A model generated the notes under the pieces. It did no database searches. It was not told the DNA's origin and was given only the letters and a program-made list of their open reading frames with translations. Shown in pieces: positions 52,864 through 64,000 of a DNA stretch of 64,000 nucleotides. How positions within the stretch are numbered: position 1 is the stretch's first letter; every line of letters begins with the position of its first letter. A program made the position numbers and the translations under genes. The stretch is taken from the NCBI GenBank assembly GCA_034670405.1, contig JAXDDX010000167.1:796001-860000 (forward strand), written 5' to 3'. Source of the stretch: Hoplostethus atlanticus (Eukaryota; Chordata; Actinopteri; Trachichthyiformes; Trachichthyidae).

Positions 52864-54720
52864 TGGCACTTGATTGAGAGAGATGTGCATTATAGCGGGT
52901 AATTGGTTTAGGAGTATAAGGGGTGGGGACAGTTGCCTAGAGACGAAAATGGGGGGGAGAAAGTGGACACAGGTGCAAGGCGGATAGGTGTGTCTCAACC
53001 CCGGGTAGTTGTATGCTGATGGCAGGAAATAAATCTGGGCTCATATGAGCTAGCAAACTCATCCTTGCATCGTTCTCCTTCATAATCTGTCTAGCTATCA
53101 CCGCTAAGCATCACATTGGTGTCAGAAGTGGGATTTTCTTCACGTAGCTGATAGCTAGCTAGAAAAAGATGGACGATGTGACAGGGATGCTAACTCCTCC
53201 GGAGTTGGAGAGAAGGGGGAGCCGCTGGCTGAAGAAAGTATTGGATTGTGGATACGATGATTTTGAGGAGCGGTTGAAACGACATTGCAAAAGGGGTAAA
53301 GCTTGCCGAGGTGGCAGAGGACATCGGCCGTGTTGTACGAGCCACCGAACAGTGGCGAAAGGTAGGGAAAACGACGGAGTATCTCCTATTGGAGCCCGAG
53401 TTACCACCAGTGTATCTCCAGTGTATCCTGGAGAGGGAAATGTTCAGGAAGTGGTTGAAGGCAAGGTACAGTGAGGTTGTTATGGGAGAAGCGTCAGGCT
53501 GTACCGCTAATCTTACTAGCGCCCCCACTACTAACTCTGGTGATGTGTGCTTCCGGATAGCCAACCCACCCTAGAGACCCACGCTTTGAGCCCAGTGATC
53601 TTCTTACCTGGCCCTGGTGGCCTAGTCAACATGCAACATGCTCAAAATGGGGCAAAGTGGACCAATGTTCTGTATTCGGCTGAGTCAAGCTTTGTCCATG
53701 GAGCTGCTGCCTCTCCAGCCCACCCTGCTAGCGATGTGCCTACCTCTCCTAACCCAGCTAGCTCAGGATGTGTTAACACAGCCCGTGCAGCCCAGCACTC
53801 ACATCATAGCACAACGGCTATGCAATATGGTTTAGCCTACGCCAGACCCCACAGCCCAAACCAAATTGGGCCTTTGCCTTCTGCTCAATATTTAGCTACT
53901 AAGGACAGGACTGCGGCTAGAGTGTCTGGGCCCCACGCCGGCCATGACAGTGAGGGGATGACAGTTTGGGGGACCAGGCCAAAAGTGTGGGCTGATGCTT
54001 CTGTCCAAGAACTAAATCAAGCAGAACTACACCCCCCTACCCCTTCACCCATGCCCCCTCAGACCCCCAGGGCTCTGACAACTGCCCTGGTGGGGGTTAC
54101 CCCAGCTTCTTCTGCTGAGCCACACCAGAGAAGAGACCAGGTGAAGGTGGCTCGCTATGATGGAAACACAGGGTGGGAAACATATTGGACACAGTTTAAG
54201 CTTATAGCCAAGGCCAACTAATGGGACACCACGGAAAGCGCAGTTCAATTGGCAGCAGCCTTGGATGGGGAGGCTAGGCGGGTGTTGCTTGACCTATCTA
54301 CAGTGGACATGGCTGACCCCCTAGCAATAGCACGGGCACGAGACAGTTCGGGGACCCAACCTCTAACGCAGCTGCTAGGTGGGAGTCCAACGAGAGAGTA
54401 CGCAGGAGTGGGGATAAGCTGGGTGTCTATGCGGCAGAGCTGCACCACCTTGCCCATAAAGCCTTTCCTGAGTTCAGTGAAGAACAAAGATTCATGGCTA
54501 AAGAGGCCTTTATCAGTGGGTTGACCCCTGTTAGGAATTATTTCTTGGACGTGGTGATGAACGTAAGAAGGAAGCAGCAACAAACTACGTCTCAGGATTC
54601 GATGAGTATTTAATACAGTTCAGCGCTGAAAGGGAGAGATATCCGACAGCATCACAGGCTACGAGGAAGCAGAAACATCCATGTGATATTTTACATAGAT
54701 CCTTTCATCCCCAATCATCC
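52864..54720 (+). mobile_element. Gypsy-type LTR and gag remnant
   Basis: An LTR-like unit from TGGCACTTG (52864) to CATCACA (about 53115) contains GTATAAGGGGTGG (TATA) and AATAAATC. It is followed by TTGGTGTCAGAAGTGGGATT, a good primer-binding-site candidate. Then a broken gag: frames 53169-53474, 53547-54221 and 54249-54524, with VARYDGNTGWETYWTQFKLI and LAAALDGEARRVLLDLSTVD, the capsid-like core typical of fish Gypsy gag. Stop codons and shifts separate the parts; no pol follows. The left border abuts a repeat whose uninterrupted version is at about 62035. Confidence 0.75.
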
Positions 54721-56029
54721 CCCTCAGCCTCTGTCTGTCGTCCCTATGTTAATTGAGTTGAGTGGAAGTAATTCTGTCTCACCTTCCTCTAGACCTGTGA
54801 ACACCATGTCTCTTGTGCTAATTTCCAATTGATTAAAGGCAACCAAAAGGTCTGCATTGTATTGTAAAAGAGGCCTCCAGACGGCCTTAGTGTATTGTAT
54901 TTTAGTGTATTGTATTGTCTTGCCGAGACAAGACAATCTTGCCTCGGCCAAATATACAATTTCCAACACCCCCCACGTACTACGAGTCCACCTCAGCAAC
55001 CCACTCTCCTGGGAGGAGGCACTGGAGCATGCACAGGAAGTTGAACAGATCTTTGGCGAGGGGATGGAGCAGAGGGCAGAGCCAAGGCTGCCCCTGCCCA
55101 TGGCTGCCTGCCCCAGGGCACCACTCCTCCACCAGCTCACCCCCATGTTATCTAGGAAGTGCTCCCTCCTTCCTGTATACCAGGAAAGGTTCCACCCCTC
55201 GGGCTAATGCGGGATAACTCCATGGACTGCATGTAGGAATCATCAGGTTCATACAATCGTATCTACACACACTCATGGACGGGAACCCTCTTATGTACAC
55301 ACACACACAAACGCAATATGGCACATGGATGTGGACATGAACATGAAGCACGGACCTAAGCAGCAGGGACGCTTGTTCTGACGAAGGCACTGTCTTGGAT
55401 GATCTATAACCTGAGCTAGTCTCCTGATCTCCTGATCACCACCCTACATATTTACATTTAAAATGAGAAGTGTCTGAGAGCATGCAGTCCAAATTGCTCA
55501 TTACAATTTAGTTTGCATTAAAATGCTGTTAATTGTTTGAATCACCAAGGAAATAGATACAGCAATTGTTGCTTGTATGCATTTATAACTTCCAGCAGAT
55601 AATATACCGGCAATAAGTAGAAGAACATGCATTTCACATTTCACACAGTAACAAGTTCTTTAACTGACTGGTAGTTGCAGTTGTAACTGATTTATACATT
55701 TCAGCACAAATGCATAAGATGTCAATCAATGTTTGTAAATATCAGAAGAAACGTCAAAGAATGAGTGAAATTAATCTTTTAATAAATAAAATAAGTAGTT
55801 TGAAAATAAAAGTAAACTCAATTTTAATTTTAATAGACTCAGACTCGACCTCAAAACACAATGTTTCAAATCATACTGGCCTTGGAAGTATCCTAGAATT
55901 GACAATTTCAAAATGATCAGCGTGAATTCACTTGTGCCATAACTTTGGATAAACACTGTCAGAACCTTTACCCAGATGTTACATGTTTATTTGAGTGCAA
56001 AGTTATAGATCACCCACACACGACTCCCT
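54721..56029. other. Intergenic DNA upstream of C3, no gene
   Basis: Contains further retroelement-like debris until about 55210, a few CA units near 55300, and AT-rich DNA. I see no exon. Confidence 0.55.
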
Positions 56030-56279
56030 ATCTCATTGATTTTCTGCTGTTTACCTTCATCTTCCAAGCACAGTAAACTCTTATCTGAGCCAACTGTTTC
56101 TCAACTGCTGCCGGGAGATTGTGTGTGTTTGTGTTTGTGTGCTCGTGCATGTGTACTTGTACGAGAGAGGGATGCATGCAGCGGAAAGTTTTGGGGGGTA
56201 GATGGATGACAGAGTAGCGGGGAGAGGTAGAGGTGCAGGGGGAGGGGTCAAGATGGAAGGAGACAGTGCCAAAAGGAAG

Positions 56280-56352
56280 GAAAGTGGATAAAAGGCAGGG
56301 TCCTGGAGAGCCAGGGTCTACATTGACAGCAGACACAGGATCAGGCGATAGG
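56280..56352 (+). promoter_or_regulatory. c3: Core promoter and 5' UTR of complement C3
   Basis: TGGATAAAAGGCAGGG gives a TATA-like box at 56288-56294, 59 bp before the ATG at 56353. This spacing leaves a short leader of about 30-40 bases, as in liver-expressed complement genes. Upstream 56030-56280 is unique and may hold further control sites, which I cannot name. Confidence 0.55.
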
Positions 56353-57933
56353 ATGCGTGGGACCCTGCTGTGGCTAAGCCTGGCCTCTCTGGCCCTCTCC
56401 TCTCTAACTTCCCTGGCTGATGGAGCTCCATTGTAAGTCTTTACCTCCTTACACTGTTCCTAAGGTTATATTTCTACTCATATTCAAATCAAAGTCAAAA
56501 GAGCTGAAAGGTTGCACTCTGCCTCGTGATATGATTATCGCTAGTGAAACTGTGGTGGGAGCAACAATAAGACCAGGAATTAAGGGGATGTATGGGTACA
56601 GGGAAAGTATTATGCTTATGGGTTTTTGAGGATTGAGAGTATTAGTTTAAATCAGTGTCATTGCGCTTACTCTTCACATAAATACAAAGACATGCAGTAC
56701 AGTTTGCTGTTCATAAGTCAAGATAACTTCACCTTTGCACAGAGACATCACACCAGACAGATCAAACAGAATCCAGAGTAATGATGAAATGTTCAATTGA
56801 ACCAGGGTTGGATCTAGGTCAGGGTAATCAATAGATCAGTCACTGTGTGTGAGGTCCATGATCAGCTGATCCTCATTCTCGCCATTGAATTTTTCACTCC
56901 GCCAATACACTTTGATTATTATGCAGGCTGTAAGAGAGATATTTGTTAGACCGCAATGTGCACATCATCAAATACAAGTAATATATTTAGACAGTGTGTG
57001 TGTGTGTGTGTGCTCTCAGATATTATAAAAATACATATCAAATTAAAAATATCAAGATGATTGTGTCTGTCAGTGTTCCTAGTAGCAAGTTAATACGTAT
57101 TGAGCAGCAGTGCCTTTTTCTTCTCTGACCACCTCCACCGCTTTCCAGGCAGGTGTTGTCTGCCCCCAACTTGTTGCGGGTGGGAGCAACAGAGAACATC
57201 TTTGTGGAATGCCAAGATTGCTCAGGTGGAAACATAAGGGTCGACATCAACGTGATGAACCATCCAACTAAAACCAAAAGGCTGGCCACCAAATCTGTGA
57301 CCCTTACCAGTGCAGACCACTTCCAGGCCCTCAGCCAAATCATGGTATTGACGAAATACTGCAGGCTGTGTTGCTGTTATTTGGTTCCATTGCCAAAATA
57401 TATTAGCGGTGGATTTTGAAGTCCTACTTGAGATATATGAACCTTAAAGTGATATTTGACTGTTTTCATTGTTTAGTGCTCATACCTGTATACAAGTTAA
57501 TGAATGGTCCAACCACTAAAACTGGCCATGTAGGGGACCTGTAGTCAGCACCACTTTTCTTTTTGAAACTTAATCTAACTAAATAATTATTTTAACACAT
57601 CTACAAACAAGGGGAAGAAGATGAAGGTAAGATTATTTCATGCTGTGTCCCAGAACTTCTACCAAAGTGAAGCATGTGTTCAAGGATAAATAAAAACCAA
57701 ATGCATTTTTAAATGCTCATGCTATACCCCGTTCCCTATGCACCCTTCCTGTCTCCCATACTGGTTTCAGATCCCGGCTGCAGACTTTAAAAATGATCCT
57801 AACATTAAGCAGTATGTGTACCTGCAAGCTCAGTTCCCCGACCGACTGCTAGAGAAGGTGGTCATGGTCTCCTTCCAGTCTGGCTACATTTTCATCCAGA
57901 CTGACAAGACCCTCTACACCCCCAACACAAAAG
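56353..57933 (+). CDS. c3: Complement component C3, exons 1-3
   Basis: Exon 1 56353-56432, exon 2 57149-57344, exon 3 57771-57933, all GT-AG with phases 2, 0 and 1. Exon 1 is a signal peptide (MRGTLLWLSLASLALSSLTS, cleavage around LADGAPL). Exons 2-3 encode macroglobulin domain 1: VLSAPNLLRVGATENIFVEC, HPTKTKRLATKSVTLTSADH, KQYVYLQAQFPDRLLEKVVM and VSFQSGYIFIQTDKTLYTPN. This is the N-terminus of the C3 beta chain; C3 is the central secreted opsonin of complement. The remaining ~38 exons are not in the window, because a LINE of 3.4 kb and other repeats occupy intron 3. The fish paralogue (C3-1, C3-2 and so on) cannot be told from this part. Confidence 0.93.
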
Positions 57934-58203
57934 GTAAGGTCAGCAAGTGACTAACCCCTTTAAAAATGTGACATTTAACCATATTAAATTTTGCTGACTT
58001 GATAGTAATATTGAGTATTTTATCTTACACAATATTAACAAGTTAGAAGGTATGATCTATTGGATTGTTGAAATACTTATATAATAAATATCGGGGAGGA
58101 TTTGTTTTCAGTATTGATGTAAAGCATTTTGGGTGAAGTCATTCAACTGAGCTTTTCTGATTGGTGCTTGATAATGTACAATATATAGTATTTCACAAAA
58201 TAG

Positions 58204-61200
58204 AATGTTCAAGATTCAAGATTCAAGAAGTTTAATTGTCACATACACACACGAGGTGTGTAGTGAAATGCAAAGTGGCAATGCTTAGCAGAAATGTGCA
58301 AAATAACAGGTTCACACTATTTACAATAACCAACACAATATTTACAATGTCACAGTTTTTAAGAGCTCTATATAAAAAACAACACAATATTTACAATAAG
58401 AGCACTTTATAAAAAAATATAGTAAAAAAAGGGAAAATTGTATGTATAATATAATATAAATTATAAATTATGTGTAGTCTTTACCTAAGTGTGTGTGTGT
58501 GCATAAGAGGGGCAGTGTGTGTGTCTTGGTGGGGGCCCTGGTGAGGTCAGAGTTCACAGTCCTGATGGCCTGAGGAAAGAAACTCCGTCTCAGTCTCTCT
58601 GTTTTGGCAGCGTGACTGCGGAGGCGCTTGCCTGACCGCAGCAGCTGAAACAGTCCGTTGTTGGGGTGGTGAGGATCCTTCATGATCCTGCAGGCTCTGG
58701 TTCTGCACCTCCTGGTGTACAAGTCCTGCAGGGTGGGGAGTGTAGTTCCAATAGTGCGCTCAGCCGAACGCACTACTCTCTGCAGAGCCTTCCTGTCCTG
58801 AGCGGAGCTGCTGCCAAACCAGGCAGTGATGCTTCCTGTCAGGATGCTCTCCACAGCTCCAGAGTAGAAGGACTGAAGGATCCTCCGGGAGACTTTAAAT
58901 TTCCTCAGTTGCCTGAGGTGGTAAAGGCGCTGCCTCGCCTTTCTCACCAGAGTGTCTGTGTGTGTTGTCCATGTCAGATCTTCAGTGATGTGGACTCCCA
59001 GGTATTTATACCTGCTCACCCTCTCCACAGTATTCCCATTAATCCCCAGTGGTGAGTACGTCCTCTGTTGTTGTGTCCTCCTAACGTCCACAATCAGCTC
59101 CTTAGTTTTGGTGACATTCAGGAGGAGGCTGTTGTCCTGGCACCAGAGTGACAGATCAGCAACTTCCTCCAGGTAGGCCTTCTCGTCGTTGTTGGAGATC
59201 AGGCCCACCACCACTGTGTCATCCGCAAACTTAATGATGGTGTTGGAGCTGAACCTGGCCACACAGTCATGTGTGTACAGGGAGTACAGTAGGGGGCTGA
59301 GGACGCAACCCTGGGGGGATCCTGTGTTCAGGGTGAGGGGGTTGGAGGTGTGTCTACCCACCCTGACCACCTGGGGCCTGGCGGTCAGGAAGTCCAGGAT
59401 CCAGGCACACAGGGGGGTGTTCAGTCCCAGCTCAATCAGCTTGCCGGCCAGTCTGGTGGGGACTATGGTGTTGAAAGCTGAACTATAGTCAATGAACAGC
59501 AGTCTCACATAGCCCCCCTTCCGGCTGTCCAGATGAGAGAGTGTGGTGTGCAGTACCTGGGAGACAGCATCATCCGTGGATCTGTTGGGACGATAAGCAA
59601 ACTGCAGCGGGTCCATGGAGCAAGGGAGGAAGGCGCAGATGTAGTCCTTTATCAGCCTCTCGAAGCATTTCATGACCACCGAGGTGAGGGCCACCGGTCG
59701 GTAGTCATTCAAGCATGCTGGAGAAGCATTCTTGGGCACAGGGACAATAGTGGATCTCTTGAAGCAGGCGGGGACCACAGACTCAGCCAGGGAGATGTTG
59801 AATATAGTGGTGAACACTGGAGCTAGCTGATTAGCACAGGTCTTCAGTACTCGCCCAGATATGCCATCTGGACCAGCAGCTTTCCTGGTGTTCACCCTCG
59901 TCAGAGCCCTCCTCACACTGTGCTCGGTCACAGAGAGTGTGTGTTCATCCCCAGCGGTAGAACTCACTCCGGTTGCGCTAACGGTGATGTTGTTAGCCGG
60001 CGAGCTAGCGCTGTTGTTGCTAGCCTCAAACCGTGCATAGAATGAGTTCAGGTCCTCCGCTAGGGATGCGTCGGCACTCACAATTGCGGGGGGTCTGCCC
60101 TGGTAGTCCGTTATAGTCCGTAGCCCCTGCCATAGGCGTCTGGTGTCGCGCTGCTCCATCTGCGACTCCACTCTGTCCCTATACCTCCTCTTGGCCTCCT
60201 TCACCGCCCTTCTCAGTCCATAGGACGCTGCCTTGTGCTCGTCCATGTTGCCGGATACAACACCGGAGTTATAGGCAGCAGTGCGGGCGTTCAAAGCGTC
60301 GCGGATGGATTTATCAACCCACGGTTTTTGGTTAGGAAAGGACCTAACTTTCACCGTGGGGACGATGGTATCCACTAGCGTTGCCATGAAGCTCGTTACT
60401 ACTTCCGTAAACTCGCTGACGTCCCTGGAACTGGATTGGAACATGTCCCAGTCGACGTCACGCAGAGCGTCCTGTAGCTCAGCCTCTGATTGGTCAGACC
60501 ACCGCTTTACGTCCCTCGTCACTACCGCTTCCCGTGCTATCCTTTGTTTATACTCCGGTAGCAGGAAAATGGCGGCATGGTCTGATTTGCCGAACGGAGG
60601 GAGAGAGACAGCCTTGTAGCCTCTCTTGAATGGCGTATAGCAGTGGTCCAACGTTCTTTCCCCTCTGGTAGCACACGTAATGTGCTGGTGAAAGTTCGGC
60701 ATGACTTTTTTTTAGGTTCGCCCTATTAAAGTCCCCAGCCACCACCATAGCCGCGTCGGGATGCTTGTTCTGATGCCGACATTACACATCATGTAGGTCC
60801 GATAGTGCTACGTCGGTGTCCGCTTGTGGTGGTATGTAGACGGCTGTGGTGATGACCGAGCTGAACTCCCGGGGAAGGTAGAATGGACGGCATGAGATAG
60901 TCAGATGTTCCAGGTTCGACGAGCAGGAACGAGAAAGAGTCTTAATGTCCTTGGGGTTGCACCACTTGTTGTTGGTCATGAAGCAAACCCCTCCACCCTT
61001 AGATTTGCCAGACTCTTCCGTTCTATCCGCACGGAAAACAGAGAAGGACTCGGTTGGGCATATGGCTCGATCCGGCACCAGCGGGGTCAGCCATGTTTCC
61101 GTCAGACAAAAGACGTTACAATCCCTCATGTCCCGTTGGAATCTAATCCTCGCCCTAACATCATCCAACTTATTATCCAGAGACTGGACGTTAGCAAGAA

Positions 61201-61615
61201 GGATGCTGGGCAGAGGTGGACGGTGGGCTTGAACTCTCAGTCTGTTCCAAATTCCGCTCCGTTTTCCCCGATGTTTCCTCCTTCGTCTCCCCGTAGGTGA
61301 GTCTCCACTGTTGTTGTTGTGGCTCGCTCGTACTATCTCTGCCGGCCACGCTGGGTCGATGGGAAAAGTGGACAAAAACCTTTGTTTTGCGCAAAAGTTT
61401 ATGTCCAAAAGTGTGCTGCGTTCGTAGGATGTTAGTGCCGATGTGTTTGAGCAAAAAAAGATATTAAAAACAAACACAAAAACTAAAAAAACGCACAATC
61501 TCCGCGGAGCTACCACGACAGCGTCTAGACACGGCCGCGCCATCTCGTCATCATCATCATTATAGGTTTGTGCCTTTGGGTTGATTGATTGCCTCGGTTC
61601 CATCCCTCTGCACTA
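58204..61615 (-). mobile_element. CR1/Rex-like LINE, near full length, in C3 intron 3
   Basis: The longest copy of the family. Minus strand: frame 61603-60782 has an N-terminal segment and the APE endonuclease ([48 protein letters not shown]). Frame 60702-58468 has reverse transcriptase ([47 protein letters not shown]) and the C-terminal domain. Two defects relative to the 24-27 kb copy: a nonsense change at 60782-60784 (TTA to TAA on the coding strand) and one extra T in the run near 60707-60714. The 3' end is the TTCAAGATTCAAG repeat. High similarity to the other copies suggests recent activity. Confidence 0.92.
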
Positions 61616-62290
61616 GGTAGCGCTGGAGGGGTTGACGTGGTGGCTTGTCATGCTGTTAGGTTATCGCGGGTATGCTAACACCTTTTTCTTCAATATGAAC
61701 GCCTATGCTCCTATGAAGAAACAGTAGACTGTATTCAGGGATAACTGACTGTCAATTTGTCCGGGCTCCCTCTTGGTGTCAACTGCAACTTGGTGTCAGT
61801 GAACACAAGATGGCTATGGTTGGTTTATACTGTTCTCCATGTGATGCATGAACTTGAGCATGAATCAACATGACCAGGTAGTTCTGGATTATGTATATTA
61901 TTCAGCATATGCTTGTGTTTTTGCCCCTCGGGCCTTTGAGTCCAGAAGGGGTACATTGATTGGGCTCCGCTCGTAGCTTCGCCTTAGTACATCAGGTGAA
62001 GCCTAAACGGCGAAGCCTACGAGAAATAGAACGGTTTATGTACTATAACTCTAGTTCTATGATCGTAGGCAAAGCCGTTTAGTTTCACATCTGCTGTCCC
62101 CTCCATGGTTCGCAGAAAGAAAATCGTGGAGGACGAATGCCGGCAAGGATGGCATTATATACATGTGACTGGGGACAGAGCCCCCAGCTGATAGGTGCAT
62201 CGTTGAATTTTCAGTGCTCGCACTCACGCGTACAAGCATAGCCCATAAGGCGAAGCCTAAATGAATAGGAAAGTGTTTTTAGAAAAAGTA
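61616..62290. repeat. Unclassified dispersed repeat, second copy
   Basis: Shares inverted and direct blocks with 51.9-52.86 kb. Contains a hairpin-forming pair CCTACGAGAAATAGAAC / GTTCTATGATCGTAGG at 62014-62075. No coding frame. Confidence 0.65.
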
Positions 62291-62293
62291 TGT

Positions 62294-62330
62294 ACTAGGT
62301 TGAGTGAGTGAGTGAGTGAGTGAGTGAGTC
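62294..62330. repeat. (GAGT)n microsatellite
   Basis: Eight to nine GAGT units separating the dispersed repeat from the LINE. Confidence 0.95.
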
Positions 62331-64000
62331 AGAGGACTTTTTATTCTTGGGGGGTGATTTTAACTGCACTCAGAATGAGGTGTTGGATAGGAACCACACT
62401 GAACCCCACCCAGCCTTGCAGCGTACCCTAGTACAGCTGGTTCACACACATGGCCTGGTGGATGTGTGGAGGAGGCTACACACCAATGATCGACAGTACA
62501 CATGGTCTCACTTTAGAGATAATGTTATCTCCCTGGCTAGACTTGACCATTTTTATTGTTTTAAACACCATTTTAACATCTTTAAAACGTGCACAATAAT
62601 GCTGTTGGTTTTACAGCTCACTGTCTAGTCCTGTGTAATGTTCTGATTAGAAATATTTTACCTAAAAGTGCTGATTGGCATTTTAACTCTGCTTTAACTC
62701 ATGACAGAACTTTTAGAGATGCTTTTAGTTTTTTTTGGAAAACTTTTAGAAATAGGAAGCATGATTTTAGTTCTCAGGCAGTGGTGGCACTGCGGGAAAG
62801 CAAAGATCAAACTGTTGTGTCAGCAGCACAATGTCACACGGGACATCACTAGATCTGTGAAGGATCTGTAGATTGACATAGTGGAATCCACAGGAAATTG
62901 TGGGCAAATTGAAGTCCTCAAGTCAAAAATAAGGCTTTAGCAGACCTGCTAGGCACTAAGGTACAGGGTGCATTGGTGAGGTCCTGCTTTCAGAGCATCA
63001 ATGAGATGGATGCACCTTCCAGCTACTTCTTCGGCCTGGAGAAGAAGCACGGGCAGAACAAGCTGATCCACTCTTTTCTGTCATATACAGGGCAGGAGAT
63101 AACGGAAGCCAGTCAGATCAGAAGGCGAGCTGTGCAGTTTTATTCCACATTGTATAGCAGCGAGTACAAAGAGGATGAGGACCTCTTTAAGTTCTTCTGT
63201 GAAAGACTATCAAAGGTACCAGGTGACTCAAACTCAGAGCTAGAAAGACCTCTGGTTTTACAGGAACTTTACTCTGCTTTACAGAGCATGGAGGGCCGGA
63301 AAGCTCCCGGCATCGATGGCTTGACTGTGGAACGTTTAGGAGTATTTTAAGTGAAGACTTTTTAGAGGTTTTAAATGAGAGCCTGGCTGAAGGAGTCTTA
63401 CCGCTGTCCTGTCGCAGAGCAGTGATTACCCTGCTGCCAAAGAAAGGGAACCTGCAGGACATCAAGAACTCTCCTGTGCACAGACTACAAAATCCTATCC
63501 AAAGCCTTAGCCAACTGGTTGAGGGAGATGATGCACCAGGTGGTGCATTGGGACCTGTACTGCGTGCCTGGCAGGTCAATAGTAGACAATGTCTGTCTGA
63601 TTCGTCATGTTTTGGAAGTCTCTGGTTCATTGGGCTTAGATACTGGTCTTATTTCCATGGATCAGGAAAAAGCATTTGACCATGTTGAACACCAGTACCT
63701 CTGGAAGGTCATGGAGAGTTTTGGGTTCAGCGTCGGTCTGATTGCTAAAATCAAAGTCTTGTACCAGGACATTGAGAGTGTGCTGAAGTTTAATGGTGGA
63801 CTGTGTGCTCCTTTTAAAGTGTATAGAGGCATTCGACAGGGCTGCGCTCTGTCGGGAATGCTTTATGCGATTTCCCTAGAACCAATGCTACAGAAAATAC
63901 ACACCACTATGAAGGGTCTGGTTTGAAGAATAACATTGTTTTATCTGCATATGCTGATGATGCTGTTGTTTTTATAAACAGTCAGAGTGATGTCAGCATT
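62331..64000 (+). mobile_element. Tx1/L1-clade LINE, 5'-truncated, continues past the window
   Basis: Endonuclease part FLFLGGDFNCTQNEVLDRNH and LVDVWRRLHTNDRQYTWSHF (frame 62320-62628), linker frames 62589-62852 and 62973-63350 ending in SMEGRKAPGIDGLTVE. The reverse transcriptase follows in shifted frames (AVITLLPKKGNLQDIKN; LISMDQEKAFDHVEHQYLWK; VYRGIRQGCALSGMLYAISL; AYADDAVVF near 63945). Several frame changes and stops break it. Motif wording (PGIDG, RQGCALSG, D[Q/R]EKAFD) fits the L1/Tx1 group rather than L2/CR1. Confidence 0.9.

Noticed and set aside
53169-54524. Host paraneoplastic/ARC-like domesticated gag
   Set aside because: The gag frame is broken by stops and shifts and follows an LTR and primer site directly, so it is an ordinary Gypsy remnant.

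Overview
The window looks like nuclear DNA of a ray-finned (teleost) fish. It holds spliced vertebrate genes (an adhesion GPCR of the ADGRE/CD97 type, perlecan immunoglobulin exons, the first exons of complement C3), long CA/TG microsatellites, and fish-type L2, CR1/Rex-like and Tx1/L1 LINEs, Gypsy LTR elements, PIF/Harbinger and hAT transposons. No start codon was assumed for open frames that are really internal exons or that begin with a non-ATG codon.

Layout. 0.5-10.1 kb: 3' two thirds of an ADGRE-like receptor (GAIN, GPS, seven TM helices, C-tail) with a dead Gypsy element, itself carrying an L2 LINE, in the intron after the GPS exon. 10.19-37.02 kb: one Maverick/Polinton (adintovirus-like) element with matching inverted termini, containing the C-terminal half of protein-primed DNA polymerase B, a packaging ATPase, three small conserved frames, a major capsid protein, an adenain-like protease, a pX-like basic protein, a penton-like minor capsid gene and a right-end gene. 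Nested in it are a solo LTR, a roughly 10 kb transposon with long inverted repeats and a spliced integrase-core gene, a CR1/Rex-like LINE, an L2 LINE, a 1.1 kb tandem duplication and a Harbinger element. 37.2-38.4 kb: four perlecan Ig exons without the rest of the gene. 39-42.4 kb: MITE and retroelement debris. 42.47-51.64 kb: left half of a second Maverick of the same lineage, with two Harbinger insertions in its terminus, an intact six-exon gene of unknown function, and the N-terminal half of polymerase B broken by a solo LTR, frame breaks and a hAT fragment. 51.6-55 kb: repeats and a Gypsy LTR plus gag. 56.35-57.93 kb: complement C3 exons 1-3. 58.2-61.6 kb: a nearly full-length LINE in C3 intron 3. 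62.3-64 kb: a Tx1/L1-type LINE running off the end.

How it fits together. The two Maverick copies are complementary: the first kept the right side (polymerase C-half, packaging and capsid genes) after an internal deletion, the second kept the left side (spliced gene and polymerase N-half). They overlap by about 180 bp with only three differences that I can count. Together they show the gene order of one virus-like lineage, although neither copy is intact. About 17.4-24.2 kb reads like poorly polished assembly (homopolymer expansion), so frame breaks there should not be taken at face value.
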